DNA of 46,432 nucleotides from Nemertoderma westbladi (taxonomy: Eukaryota; Xenacoelomorpha; Nemertodermatida; Nemertodermatidae). Positions 19,810 to 30,935 of this stretch are shown one piece after another. The position numbers and the translations under genes are program-made. Below the pieces are notes generated by a model that saw only the letters and a program-made list of their open reading frames with translations, had not been told where the DNA came from and did not search any database. Location of the stretch: the NCBI GenBank assembly GCA_032718475.1, contig JAUCBJ010007814.1, positions 1 through 46,432 of the forward strand, written 5' to 3'. Numbering within the stretch: position 1 is the stretch's first letter; each line of letters starts with the position of its first letter.

Positions 19810-20826
19810 CATTTCATTTCATTTTTATTCCAGACATTGAATTATACAATATATTATTACATTATTTTAGTAAAACATTATATAATACCCGTCCATATCA
19901 TTTATAAAATTGAGCACAATTATTGAATTATTAAATACATACTGCTACCTACACTACGGAAAAATAATTTACCAGAGCCTAATATTTAAACATATTGGTG
20001 GGACCGTATTATTGACACACTTCGAAAATTCTAGACACCATATGGCAATTATTACTTATTGACTTCAATACATTATTATCAGTTTTATCCAACCGATGGA
20101 GCAGACTAGTGTTAGCCTTATAGATATTATCACTGAACAATGGTAGTTTTAACTGATGTAGTGAGAGCGAAATACTTGTCGTCTCGCCGTTTGTCATTCT
20201 TGGAATCTTAAATAACTGCCTAGCAGCGTTATTGTATGCTACGGAAATCTTATTATATATGCTATTTGAATAGTTGCGGCGAGACCACAAAGCACAGCAA
20301 TAAACCTGAGTACAATATGCACGAAATAAACAAAGCTTTATAGCTGTCGAGCAGCTACCGAATTTACGCACAATAATGTTTGCACGAGCATAAAGAGAAC
20401 CCATCTGGGCCTTTATATCTTGTGTATCATCAGTACTACTGCACAAAATATGTCCTAAATATGAGAATTTATCAACAATATCGATTTCTTTACCGTATAA
20501 CAACACTTTTGCAACTGATGTATTTTTGAAGCACTTTGGAATAAAATATAAACACTTTGTTTTCTTTGTATTGAATAAAATCGAATTTTGATTAGCATGT
20601 GATACGGCCTTATTAATTAATATTTGTAATCCTACAATAGAGTTTGACATTAAACATAAATCATCGGCATACAGTATATTATTAATTCTAGAATTACCAA
20701 TCATACACCCGACACCTGTGTCTGAAAGGTCGGTGCTCAGATCATCAAAATATACGATAAACAAAATCGGTGAAAATATTCCACCTTGTTTAGTCCCATT
20801 GGTTATCTTAAATTGAGATGATAATA
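19810..20826 (-). mobile_element. LINE 'B', 5'-truncated copy inserted into LINE A
   Basis: A 1,017-bp minus-strand insert flanked by a perfect 5-bp duplication (ACTGT on the plus strand, 19805-19809 and 20827-20831). It starts inside RT just before motif B (NGTKQGGIFSPILF), contains motif C (LYADDLCLMS, near 20675) and runs on to a stop at 20009-20011. The 3' end carries a TGAAA-type pentanucleotide tail (plus strand 19810-19830). The RT frame is open throughout. It belongs to the same broad type as the LINE at 30936-34992 but to a different family. Its 5' junction makes the ORF look fused to a few residues of LINE A. Confidence 0.92.
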
Positions 20827-20831
20827 ACTGT

Positions 20832-21731
20832 AAGAGTGTGTATCGCGTACTCTGTTGAATTTTTGTTTTAGGTAATTGGGACATTTACCATTATACACTT
20901 TATGCACATGGTTAAGGCGTAGCTGCTTAACTCTACTATCTAAGTTAAGTAGTCCAGATTCAGAAAAGTCATCTGGAGTTAGGTGGTGCCTAGGTTTGTA
21001 GTCTTTAATAAATCGTACTACTTTATTCTGAGCTACTTGTAATTTACATTTAAGCTGTTTGGTTAAGCCTTCATACCAAGAGGAGCACGCATAGTCCATG
21101 TGACACTGTATTAAAGAAGAGCAAAGTAACTTGCGGGAGTCGGTGTTCAAACTACTTTTATTTCTGTATAGAAACCTAAGCCTACTGTTAACTTTCGAGA
21201 AAATATTTTTCACTGTACTTTCTCCTGATAAGCAGTTATCCAATGTGGCGCCTAAATATTTAACTTCCTTTTTATTTTCAATCTTATGTCCATTACTAGT
21301 GACTTCAAACTTAGTTACCTTCTTTAACTTTCTTTTGGAACCAAACAAAATACTTTCAGTTTTACCGTAGTGAATGGATAGCTTATTATCAACCAACCAC
21401 TCATTACAGGATTCTAGATCTGCACTTAACTTTTGGGAAATATGGATAGGATCTTTATGAGAGAAAATAAGAGCACTGTCGTCGGCATATAAAATGAGTT
21501 TAAAATCGGGATCTATACTACTTATCATATCATTTACATAGCATACAAAAAGCAGAGGACCTAATATACTACCTTGCGGTACACCACAGGTAATCTCTTG
21601 TACTGTAGACAGCGATTTGCTAATGACTACAGTTTGACCTCTGTCTGACAGGTAGGACTTGAACCAGTCTATAGAACCTACACCCATCAGGCCTAACTTA
21701 CCAAGCAGAATTTCATGATCTACAGTGTCTT
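20832..21731 (-). pseudogene. LINE A reverse transcriptase fragment
   Basis: Open minus-strand frame of about 300 codons with RT motif A remnant (DTVDHEIL), motif B (GVPQGSILGPLLFVCYVNDM), motif C (LYADDSALIFS, near 21490), ADLESCNEWLVDNKLSI, the EVKYLGATLD region and a C-terminal QLRLNHVHKVYNGKCPN. This motif set is that of the CR1/L2/Daphne group. The endonuclease and ORF1 are absent through 5' truncation. The frame is intact but cut by LINE B at 20831, so it is non-functional. Confidence 0.9.
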
Positions 21732-22049
21732 CTGCTGTGTCTTCAGCTGTGTCTTCTTCTTGACAAAATATATACAGACACGGAAGCGGAAGTGAGGCGT
21801 TGTAGAAGGGTAGTGTTGTTGTGGTCATCGTGATTCCGCTAACGAGCTAACGATCAGTGTTTTGTTTTTGTATCACACACAATATTATTAGTGTTGGATT
21901 CAGAGTTTGTACACCGCCTACCACCACATCATCAGCACTGTATCTGAAAACATTGTACCAGTGCCAGAGTGCGGTAGCGATAGGCCCTAGTTCCTACTTC
22001 CTTCCTAGTAATACAGTAATAGGCTACTACACTTCGGACAACAGCATAA

Positions 22050-23651
22050 ATGACAGACATTAATCGTACGAACTTTGATGTCAAATTCAAAGAAATCGAT
22101 TCGGTATTACGTTCCGCCAAGATTGTCGCCATCGATTGCGAGTTTACCGGGTTGAAGGTGGACGATGACGGCGGCTACTCTACGAGTTTATTCGACTCTC
22201 CGAGTGCGCGGTACACTAAACTCCGCGCGTGCGCTCAGGCCTTCTCTCTGTGCCAGATAGGTATTACCGCCTTCACCAAACACCCCAGCGACAACGTGTA
22301 CTCGGCACACAGCTTCTCATTCAACCTGTTCCCCCAGCAGATCGGGTCTGTAGACAATCGTTTCCTATGCCAATCATCTTCCCTCGAGTTCTTGGCTCGA
22401 CATAAGTTCGACTACAACGCCTTCGTTAATTCCGGACTTCCTTACCTTAACCACGAGCAGGAGAAGGAACTAACACGGCAGTGGGAAGCAGGAATCTTCA
22501 GGAACAACAGGTTAGACAAATTCAAAGGTAGCGATCCAGATTTCGAGCGATGTGAGAAGGAAATCTCGCGGCTCGTAAAAACACTAGGAGGTGGGGAGTC
22601 ATGCGAAGTGCGTGGGAGATGGGGGCTGGATAATTTGGTGTTCCAAAGGGAAATAATAAAACGATTCAAAGCTTTAAAAACAAAGGCGGAAGGCGAATCA
22701 ATTCGAATAACTAAAATTCCAGCGGCGCTTCGTAGAAAGGTAGACACGTCGAAGGAACTTAATGCGTTGGACCGGGAGATGATAACCTACGCGACGGGGT
22801 TCAGGAAGGTATTCGACGTTATAGTTGACACCAAGGTGCCCATCGTGGGACACAATATGCTGTTCGATCTGGTATTTATTCACGAAAAGTTGTATAAAAC
22901 TTTGCCAGCAAAGTACGCCGAGTTTAAGAGAAACATCCACCAAATCTTCCCGATTGTTTGGGATACTAAACATTTAGTGGTACACGTCGGCCGCATCCCT
23001 AAGATCCGGCAGTCGTCTCTGTGCCAGGATTCCAACCTGGTCTCCCTCCATGACGACCTGTCCTCCAACCGGGGTCGTTACCTCGCTCTAGCGCCTCCTG
23101 CCGTCACCTTGCCGAACTCTTCCGAGGACCTCCTCCACTTACACAACGCGGCGTACGATTCCTACCTCTCGGGGTTCTGTTTCCTCCGGATGGCCCATCT
23201 GCTGTTCGCCGAGGACCGAGACCCCCTGACCCATCGGGTAGACGTCGACCACTACCTGCGGGTGAGCGGCCCCTACGCGAACCGAGTGAACGTGGCCAGG
23301 GCAACCGTGCCCTTTATAGACTTGGCGGGGGAGGACCCGCCCAGCAGGAGACCTAAATGGATTAGCATACGGGTTGCGGACCTAACCCAGGACCAGTTGG
23401 CCAGTAGAATGGCCCCGTACGCGTCCATGGATATAAAGCGGTTAGCCGATAACCGCTACGTCGCCGCAGTTAGCGACTTTAGGAGTCTAGAAGCCGTCGT
23501 TAAGGCCTTTAGTTCAGACGACTCTATTCACATAACTAAATACAACCAATGGAAACATTCCACGTCTGTTAGTTGTCTCGTGTTTGTCAGCGGAATTGTC
23601 GCTCTATCTTCGGCGCTTTGGTTCTTTTGTCCTTCCGTGTTGTCTAGGTAA
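22050..23651 (+). CDS. PNLDC1: PARN/PNLDC1-family 3' exoribonuclease, membrane-anchored, intronless
   Basis: 533 codons from an ATG in context CATAAATGA. The DEDDh nuclease fold is complete: Asp29 and Glu31 (AIDCEFTGL), Asp273 (GHNMLFDL), and His365 with Asp370 (HNAAYDSYLSG). The spacing matches PARN family proteins. Residues ~160-230 take the place of the R3H-like insert. There is no RRM. Residues ~505-527 are a hydrophobic C-terminal segment (CLVFVSGIVALSSALWFFC), a tail anchor as in PNLDC1/Trimmer and unlike PARN. Known role of that family: trimming of piRNA 3' ends on the mitochondrial surface, by analogy only. The frame is open across the entire gene, with no introns, whereas vertebrate PNLDC1 genes have many; a retrocopy or an intron-poor lineage would explain this. 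AATAAA lies at 24059-24064. LINE A ends about 310 bp upstream. Confidence 0.9.
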   Translation: MTDINRTNFDVKFKEIDSVLRSAKIVAIDCEFTGLKVDDDGGYSTSLFDSPSARYTKLRACAQAFSLCQIGITAFTKHPSDNVYSAHSFSFNLFPQQIGSVDNRFLCQSSSLEFLARHKFDYNAFVNSGLPYLNHEQEKELTRQWEAGIFRNNRLDKFKGSDPDFERCEKEISRLVKTLGGGESCEVRGRWGLDNLVFQREIIKRFKALKTKAEGESIRITKIPAALRRKVDTSKELNALDREMITYATGFRKVFDVIVDTKVPIVGHNMLFDLVFIHEKLYKTLPAKYAEFKRNIHQIFPIVWDTKHLVVHVGRIPKIRQSSLCQDSNLVSLHDDLSSNRGRYLALAPPAVTLPNSSEDLLHLHNAAYDSYLSGFCFLRMAHLLFAEDRDPLTHRVDVDHYLRVSGPYANRVNVARATVPFIDLAGEDPPSRRPKWISIRVADLTQDQLASRMAPYASMDIKRLADNRYVAAVSDFRSLEAVVKAFSSDDSIHITKYNQWKHSTSVSCLVFVSGIVALSSALWFFCPSVLSR

Positions 23652-24442
23652 CACACCGCCATATAACTGTAAACTGACCCCGAAGTCTAACCTAAAAGTC
23701 ATTGAACCACTAGGAGAACATTATTGAATTGAGAAATTTTGATTTTAAATTTCAAAATAGTCAAGTAGTGAGAGTTTAATAGTGCGGTGGTAGGGGAGTA
23801 GCTACCGGCTACCGCCTACTGGCTACCGGCGCGCAAAACTAAAGACACAACAATAACAAAAATCCCATCGACTTTATGTATCGACTTTTAGGGTTTGTTT
23901 TGAGTGATTTTTCTTCCGAGTCCAATTAATCATTCCCGATTGACTAGTATTGGGGTAGAGAACCGGGTAATCCGAGGACCGGGACCGGACCAGGTTTTAG
24001 GGAGGGAGGGGGGGGGGGGGGTGGGTTAAATCCACTCGTTTAATTAAGAAGTTGTGCTAATAAACTTACTATATTGTAAGAGCCAAATTATAATAAAACT
24101 GATCGATTAAATGATCAGATAAATTTTCGTTGCTCTGGAAACTAAATTGGTAAGATGGTAACTACGTAGAAGTGCAATGGTTCCGTCTTTCGATAGTCAT
24201 TGTGGGACTAAAGTTTGTTTTCATAAAATTTCGGTAAAATCACACCAAGTTCGCGAAGGAAAGTGTTAATATGGTCGGATTTTCTGTAGATGGGATTTTT
24301 CTCATCTATCCTAAAGTATTTACAAAAAAGATTAGCACGATTCGATTGTCACAATTTTACCTTTTCGTCACTAACACTACTAGTTGATAAAACTTGTGGG
24401 TTAAGTTTAATAAATTGGCAATATTATTTGTTTCTATGTTTG
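23652..24442. other. Downstream region of the exonuclease gene
   Basis: Probable 3' UTR, then intergenic sequence. It contains a CTACCGGCTACCG-type short repeat (about 23800-23830), a 14-bp G run (24008-24021) and AATAAA at 24059-24064. No further gene seen. Confidence 0.5.
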
Positions 24443-24446
24443 TTAA

Positions 24447-25483
24447 CCCTTAAACTGGTGACGATTTTTCTAAAACGCCATCTCCACTTGGTGAAAACTC
24501 AAACATGAGTTTTGCGATTGTTCTACTTGGTGGGAAGCATTGACTTATATGTCGACGACAATAGGCCCATTGTATTGGGCTGTTGATAAGCTTTACAACA
24601 GTAGTTGAATCGGCGCCAGACGATCACTACATGCTAAACTACACGGTAGTAAAGTGTGGGAAAATTGTAAAATTTCAACTAATGGCCGTTTCATTATTAT
24701 AAGTCACAGAAACAAACTGTATGCACCAGGTTGAAGGTGAGATTCTCTTCTTTCAGGTGATATATATAACTTCTTCTGAAGTTAACAATTACGCTAATTT
24801 CTATCGCTAATTTAATGTTTTGAACTAATTCGCAGTTATTTTTATTTATTTCATTATTACTTTCAGACTCCAGGAGTTGGAAGATTCAATGCACGAGCGA
24901 AGCGATTGCTCAGATTCCAACGTGTGCGAAACTCAATACACGAAAGCAGAATATATAATTTCGGTCTTCTGAAACTGATGACAAGGCTGATTTACTTCTG
25001 ATTTACTCTTATCGGGTCTATTAGGCGTAGATACATATTAATTTGAAAAATCTATGAAATATGTTAATATTAATTATAATATACTTGTATACTAGATAAA
25101 CAACTTATACTTATTGTATCTGCCACTTCCAGAAAGTCAGGAATAATTTTCATTTTCATGTATTCCAAACTGATATAATTTCGCATTCAATTCATAACTT
25201 TACATAACAGAATGTTTAAACTCTATCAAGTAGAAGAAAAACTCTCACCAAGGAGGAATAGCAGAAAAATATAATCTCTACCAAGTCGCCATTGCTCATA
25301 AACTCATATGAGTTTCCACCAAGTTAAACACTTCTTAAAAAAAAAACCACCAAGTGGCAATAGTCAGGCGAGAACTCATATTTGAGTTTTCACCAAGTCA
25401 GACACATCCATTAAAAAAATCCTCACCAAGTGGAATTGGAACTGCCAAAACTCATATTATATGAGTTTTCACCAGTTTAAGGG
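24447..25483. mobile_element. piggyBac-like non-autonomous element
   Basis: Begins CCCTTAAACTGGTGA and ends with a near-exact inverse (TCACCAGTTTAAGGG), directly flanked by TTAA on both sides (24443-24446 and 25484-25487). A TTAA target and ends in CCCTT are piggyBac hallmarks. Subterminal repeats built on CACTTGGTG/CACCAAGTG and ACTCATATGAGTTTTC occur several times near both ends, more on the right (25240-25475). No transposase ORF. Confidence 0.9.
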
Positions 25484-25841
25484 TTAAACAGCTATTTCTG
25501 TTTCGCCATGTTTTCAACGACTCATCGCATATTATGCAATGCAATATAAATGAGATCCAGGATATTTACTATACGTTTCTAGAAAATGATTAATTATAAT
25601 TAATTAATCTCATTTGTTTACTTATTTATTTATTTTCTTTTTTCTTATGAGAACGATAATAATAATAATAATACAAAATGAACAAGAATTCAGCAATCGT
25701 TATTGCAATTATTATTAGTGCTTATTATTATTAGTGCTTATTATTAGTGCTTATTATTATTAGTGGTTATTATTTTAGGTTTATATATTATGTTTCCAAT
25801 TTAATTAGACGTTTTAATAAATTATCGTTTAAGCCCAGAGC
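25484..25841. other. AT-rich low-complexity stretch
   Basis: Contains an AATAAT trinucleotide run (about 25655-25672) and repeated TTATTATTAGTGC units (about 25705-25775). No gene seen. Confidence 0.7.
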
Positions 25842-26060
25842 ATGATTTTTCATATCTTGATACCAACAGAGGTCATACCAGATCTACTTTTCTGGCAACC
25901 AACTCATGGAAAGCGTAGTCGTGGACGACCAGCCATAACATATATAGATCAACTTGAAAGGGATACTGAACTTGGGAGAAACGAAATTGCGACAACTAGG
26001 AGAATCGGGAAGCCTGGAAGGATCTCATTTCCACTGTCCGAGTTCGCTCGACCTAGTAGT
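25842..26060 (+). pseudogene. 3' end of a LINE ORF, RTE-like
   Basis: Plus-strand reading LLFWQPTHGKRSRGRP then ITYIDQLERDTELGRN is the typical C-terminal tail of RTE-type ORF2 proteins. After a one-base shift near 25995 the tail continues in another frame (ENREAWKDLISTVRVRST, then TAG). Upstream similarity stops near 25830. It is too short to assign to a family. Confidence 0.75.
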
Positions 26061-26064
26061 AGTA

Positions 26065-26312
26065 AAGTTAGGCAGTACTCAGTAGCCTGAAGTTAGGCAG
26101 TACTCAGTAGCCTGAAGTTAGGCAGTACTCAGTAGCTCAAAGTTAGGTAGTACTCAGTAGCCTGAAGTTAGGCAGTACTCAGTAGCTCAAAGTTAGGCAG
26201 TACTCAGTAGCCTGAAGTTAGGCAGTACTCAGTAGCTCAAAGTTAGGCAATACTCAGTAGCCTGAAGTTATGCAGTACTCAGTGTAGCTCAAAGTTAGGC
26301 AGTACTCAGTAA
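26065..26312. repeat. Minisatellite of about 26-27 bp following the LINE tail
   Basis: About nine units of AAGTTAGGCAGTACTCAGTAG followed alternately by CCTG or CTCA. It begins immediately after the LINE 3' end, next to TAGTAGTAG, so it may have grown from the LINE tail. Confidence 0.93.
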
Positions 26313-27826
26313 ACTAAGATTTTAAGACTGGTTTTATTTAGACTTAAACTTTTATTCAATTAAACTTACCATTTTTTTTCTTTTCAAAATAGCTGGTTAA
26401 AATTATATAAATTGGGAGTTGAGCTGTTAATGCAACTAAACTGAAAACTTTTTTTTCTAATAATCTGTCCCCTTTTATCATAGGTATACACGTTCATGGG
26501 GCCTTCGCGCAGGACGAGGCCCAGTTATGAGATACAAATTAAAATTGAGCGACTGTATCACAAAATCAGTATTTGAGAAATTTAACCATACCGACAATCA
26601 ATCAAAGAAAGGGGGACAGTACGTGTTCAGCCCTTTTAATTGCACCCCCCCCCCCCCCCCCCCCCCCCCTTCCTACCAACAAATACATAACCGCGACATC
26701 TACCATCCAAGGGGCGGAAGGGTAGCACAAACTCATTTCCAATCACACGTTCAATATTCGAAGGCATGTGGTTTATAGGAAATATCGAGAATTCGAGAAT
26801 ACGAGAAACTCGATCGAAATACCTGCTCATCCCAGTATCCGTCCGTAGTCACCGGACAGCTGCGGTTTATTCCCGTAGAACAGTAGAATTCCCGCAGCTT
26901 CCGACCCAATTCGACAACGATTTAGCCTCACACTTTCGCGTGGCAGAGAACGTAATCCGGTGCGATACACGTCTGCCCGACTTTCAACAATTTCCCCCAG
27001 GCGATCCCAGGATCCGGCTGTCCGGGCCGCCGCTAAACCCAAATCACAATCCTCGTCGATTCGTCCAGTCGTCGACGTAAGTCGGACTCTTCCCACCGCA
27101 CTCCAAGGTGGGTGGCCTGAGTGAGGCATGAGGAACTTGGCAGTGGCCCGCATTACGATCCAACCAACCGCCGTATTCCCAGTGTAGTAAATATAATCTT
27201 ACTGACAAGCAAGCAATTCCGTAGTATTTATTCCTCAGTTAATCGCATCTTGATGCCACTCAGCTGCTCGGGTCCAGATACATCGGACTGTCGGAAGCGT
27301 TTCAAACAGTAAAGGAGCGGCATTTGCAGATATTTCCAATGGTTTTGCCAACGACCAACGACCTGAAGACGGTACCGGTAACTCTGTACCACTGTAACAG
27401 TAGGCCTGGTACCGTACTGTATTCCTTTAGTCTCCTAGCAACCAGCTGATGCCAAGCCTAATAATTTTTGGGTAGATTAATTTATTGTAACTGTAAGACA
27501 GTTACACAGATGCTGCACGAAGACCCCACGCAAATTCAACTTGGAAAATTTCTAAACTTTTGCCAGACTACATATGTACCAAGTTTGGATATATTTTATC
27601 GAGATTTGGCTGAGTTATTAACGTTTAAAATTGGACACAACAGATCGAGAGAACAACAGATCAACAGAACAACAGACACACCGATTGAGTTAGTGGTACC
27701 TGTATGCTAAGCTCGCTTACTTTCGTCGCTCGCCCCACAAAACTTCCTATATTATGGTGACTGTTTATAAAGACATAAATTATATAAAAGGGGTTAAATT
27801 TTCATGGCAATTGGGTTTATAGATGT
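26313..27826. other. Unassigned region with a 25-bp C run
   Basis: A run of 25 C lies at 26645-26669. ORFs of 80-108 codons occur on both strands (plus 26766-27080; minus 26827-27153; plus 27468-27710) in a more GC-rich patch. None has a recognisable motif, and the two largest overlap each other antisense. The plus ORF ends beside a GACGTAAGT donor-like site (about 27077), so a non-recognised exon cannot be excluded. Confidence 0.4.
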
Positions 27827-30220
27827 GGAGAAACGTGTACCTAAGTAAACTTCGAATCGCGATATCTCTAACGGAGAAACGTGTACCTAAGTAAACTATG
27901 AGTCGCGATATCTCTAACGGAGAAACGTGTACCTAAGTAAACTACGAGTCGCGATATCTCTAACGGAGAAACGTGTACCTAAGTAAACTACGAGTCGCGA
28001 TATCTCTAACAGAGAAACGTGTACCTAAGTAAACTACGAGTCGCGATATCTCTAACGGAGAAACGTGTACCTAAGTAAACTTCGAATCGCGATATCTCTA
28101 ACGGAGAAACGTGTACCTAAGTAAACTATGAGTTGCGATATCTATAACGGAGAAACGTGTACCTAAGTAAACTATGAGTTGCGATATCTATAACGGAGAA
28201 ACGTGTACCTAAGTAAACTACGAGTCGCGATATCTCTAACGGAGAAACGTGTACATAAGTAAACTATGAGTCGCGATATCTCTAACAGAGAAACGTGTAC
28301 CTAAGTAAACTACGAGTCGCGATATCTCTAACAGAGAAACGTGTACCTAAGTAAACTTCGAATCGCGATATCTCTAACGGAGAAACGTGTACCTAAGTAA
28401 ACTATGAGTTGCGATATCTATAACAGAGAAACGTGTACCTAAGTAAACTACGAGTCGCGATATCTCTAACGGAGAAACGTGTATCTAAGTAAACTATGAG
28501 TCGCGATATCTCTAACGGTGAAACGTGTACCTAAGTAAACTACGAGTCGCGATATCTCTAACGGAGAAACGTGTACCTAAGTAAACTCTGAGTCGTGATA
28601 TCTCTAACGGAGAAACGTATACCTAAGTAAACTCAGAGTCGCGATATCTCTACCGGAGAAACGTGTACCTAAGTAAACTACGAGTCGCGATATCTCTACC
28701 GGAGAAACGTGTACCTAAGTAAACTACGAGTCGCGATATCTCTAACAGAGAAACATGTACCTAAGTAAACTACGAGTCGCCATATCTCTAACGGAGAAAG
28801 GTGTACCTAAGTAAACTACGAGTCGCGATATCTCTAACAGAGAAACGTGTACCTAAGTAAACTCTGAGTCGTGATATCTCTAACAGAGAAACGTGTACCT
28901 AAGTAAACTACAAGTCGCGATATCTCTAACAGAGAAACGTGTACCTAAGTAAACTACGAGTCGCCATATCTCTAAGGGAGAAACGTGTACCTAAGTAAAC
29001 TACGAGTCGCGATATCTCTAACAGAGAAACGTGTACCTAAGTAAACTACGAGTCGCCATATCTCTAACGGAGAAACGTGTACCTAAGTAAACTACGAGTC
29101 GCGATATCTCTAACAGAGAAACGTGTACCTAAGTAAACTACGAGTCGCCATATCTCTAACGGAGAAACGTGTACCTAAGTAAACTACGAGTCGCGATATC
29201 TCTAACAGAGAAACGTGTACCTAAGTAAACTACGAGTCGCGATATCTCTAACAGAGAAACGTGTACCTAAGTAAACTACGAGTCGCCATATCTCTAACGG
29301 AGAAACGTGTACCTAAGTAAACTACGAGTCGCCATATCTCTAAGGGAGAAACGTGTACCTAAGTAAACTACGAGTCGCGATATCTCTAACAGAGAAACGT
29401 GTACCTAAGTAAACTACGAGTCGCCATATCTCTAACGGAGAAACGTGTACCTAAGTAAACTACGAGTCGCCATATCTCTAAGGGAGAAACGTGTACCTAA
29501 GTAAACTACGAGTCGCGATATCTCTAACAGAGAAACGTGTACCTAAGTAAACTACGAGTCGCCATATCTCTAACGGAGAAACGTGTACCTAAGTAAACTA
29601 CGAGTCGCGATATCTCTAACAGAGAAACGTGTACCTAAGTAAACTACAAGTCGCGATATCTCTAACAGAGAAACGTGTACCTAAGTAAACTACGAGTCGC
29701 CATATCTCTAAGGGAGAAACGTGTACCTAAGTAAACTACGAGTCGCGATATCTCTAACAGAGAAACGTGTACCTAAGTAAACTACGAGTCGCCATATCTC
29801 TAACGGAGAAACGTGTACCTAAGTAAACTACGAGTCGCGATATCTCTAACAGAGAAACGTGTACCTAAGTAAACTACGAGTCGCCATATCTCTAACGGAG
29901 AAACGTGTACCTAAGTAAACTACGAGTCGCGATATCTCTAACAGAGAAACGTGTACCTAAGTAAACTACGAGTCGCGATATCTCTAACAGAGAAACGTGT
30001 ACCTAAGTAAACTACGAGTCGCCATATCTCTAACGGAGAAACGTGTACCTAAGTAAACTACGAGTCGCGATATCTCTAACAGAGAAACGTGTACCTAAGT
30101 AAACTACGAGTCGCCATATCTCTAACGGAGAAACGTGTACCTAAGTAAACTACGAGTCGCGATATCTCTAACAGAGAAACATGTACCTAAGTAAACTCCG
30201 AGTCGCGATATCTCTAACGG
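27827..30220. repeat. 46-bp satellite array, about 52 units
   Basis: Head-to-tail copies of a 46-bp unit that starts GGAGAAACGTGTACCTAAGT, followed by AAACTACGAGTCGCGATATC and TCTAAC. Variants occur at fixed places (TCGCGATA or TCGCCATA; AACGG, AACAG or AAGGG; CTACGAG, CTATGAG or CTTCGAA). From about 28740 on the CAGAG...TCGCCATA and CGGAG...TCGCGATA types alternate, which gives 92-bp dimers and some longer blocks. The left third is more mixed. There are no spacers, so it is not CRISPR. Confidence 0.97.
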
Positions 30221-30935
30221 TGTAAATGAGGACACAATTTCACAACCGCCAAGTTATGAAGGGAATGAATTATTGAAGTCACAGGATATGGATTTATGGA
30301 ATCTACATAAAATTCTGCTCTAGATGGGTAAATCGTAAAACAAATTGAGGAAAACAAATTATTGATTTTTGAAATCTACGTCAAATTTTGTATCAGTTTG
30401 GATGCGTTCTAAAAAAATATAATATTTTCAAATTTTTGATGTTGGACCACCTTAATTAATAATGCCTTACAACAGAACAAGTGGTTGTCTCTGATTGGCC
30501 GAGCGGATTATTAATTTAATATTCGCCAAAATCAATTACAGAATACCGCCATTCTAAGTATTCCCTGTATTTTATTAGTTAAAGTTTGTGTCTCACGCTA
30601 AATATAGAATTCCACTACGCGTGCGATAACAAATAAATCACACTGGTTTTAATAATAATATGCAGGTCCCATTATTTTTAAGGGGGGGGGGGGGGGGGGG
30701 GGGTATAAAATTCATAACTCATATGACATTTAGTTTTTAATCACTCCGGTTCAATTAAACTGCTTAAACTCTATGTTAACCTACAGTAACTAACTAATTA
30801 ATTTTGAATATGATAGAATATAAAATGGTAATTACAATTAACAGTAAATTAAGATACCGGTAACCGTGTACTGAACAACCGTGTACTGTGGACTGTACCG
30901 TACTGCAGTAAAGCAGTAATACAATTCAGTAATAA
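30221..30935. other. Region upstream of the intact LINE
   Basis: AT-rich, with a 22-bp G run at 30682-30703. The 5' end of the LINE must lie somewhere here, but I could find no boundary or target duplication. Confidence 0.5.

Larger units (their letters stand above)
17731..21731 (-). mobile_element. CR1-like LINE 'A', 5'-truncated, split by two later insertions
   Basis: Minus-strand LINE that starts abruptly at DTVDHEILLGKLG (RT motif A, near 21728). It reads through RT and the C-terminus, then a 3' UTR with CCCCCTTGGAAATAAGC, and ends near 17731 in AAATCTATCTATC. CTGCTGTG is present at 17723-17730 and 21732-21739 and is a plausible 8-bp target duplication. The element is interrupted by LINE B (19810-20826) and a hAT element (17831-19364). 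On both sides of each insertion the LINE sequence resumes where it left off: the protein across B, the 3' UTR across the hAT. Confidence 0.8.

Noticed and set aside
26766-27153. Overlapping ORFs of 104 and 108 codons on opposite strands
   Set aside because: Neither shows a known motif and each could be the shadow of the other. They are noted as unassigned and not called as a gene.
27827-30220. CRISPR-like regular repeats (also 2230-4857)
   Set aside because: Units are contiguous with no unique spacers, there are no cas genes, and the context is eukaryotic.
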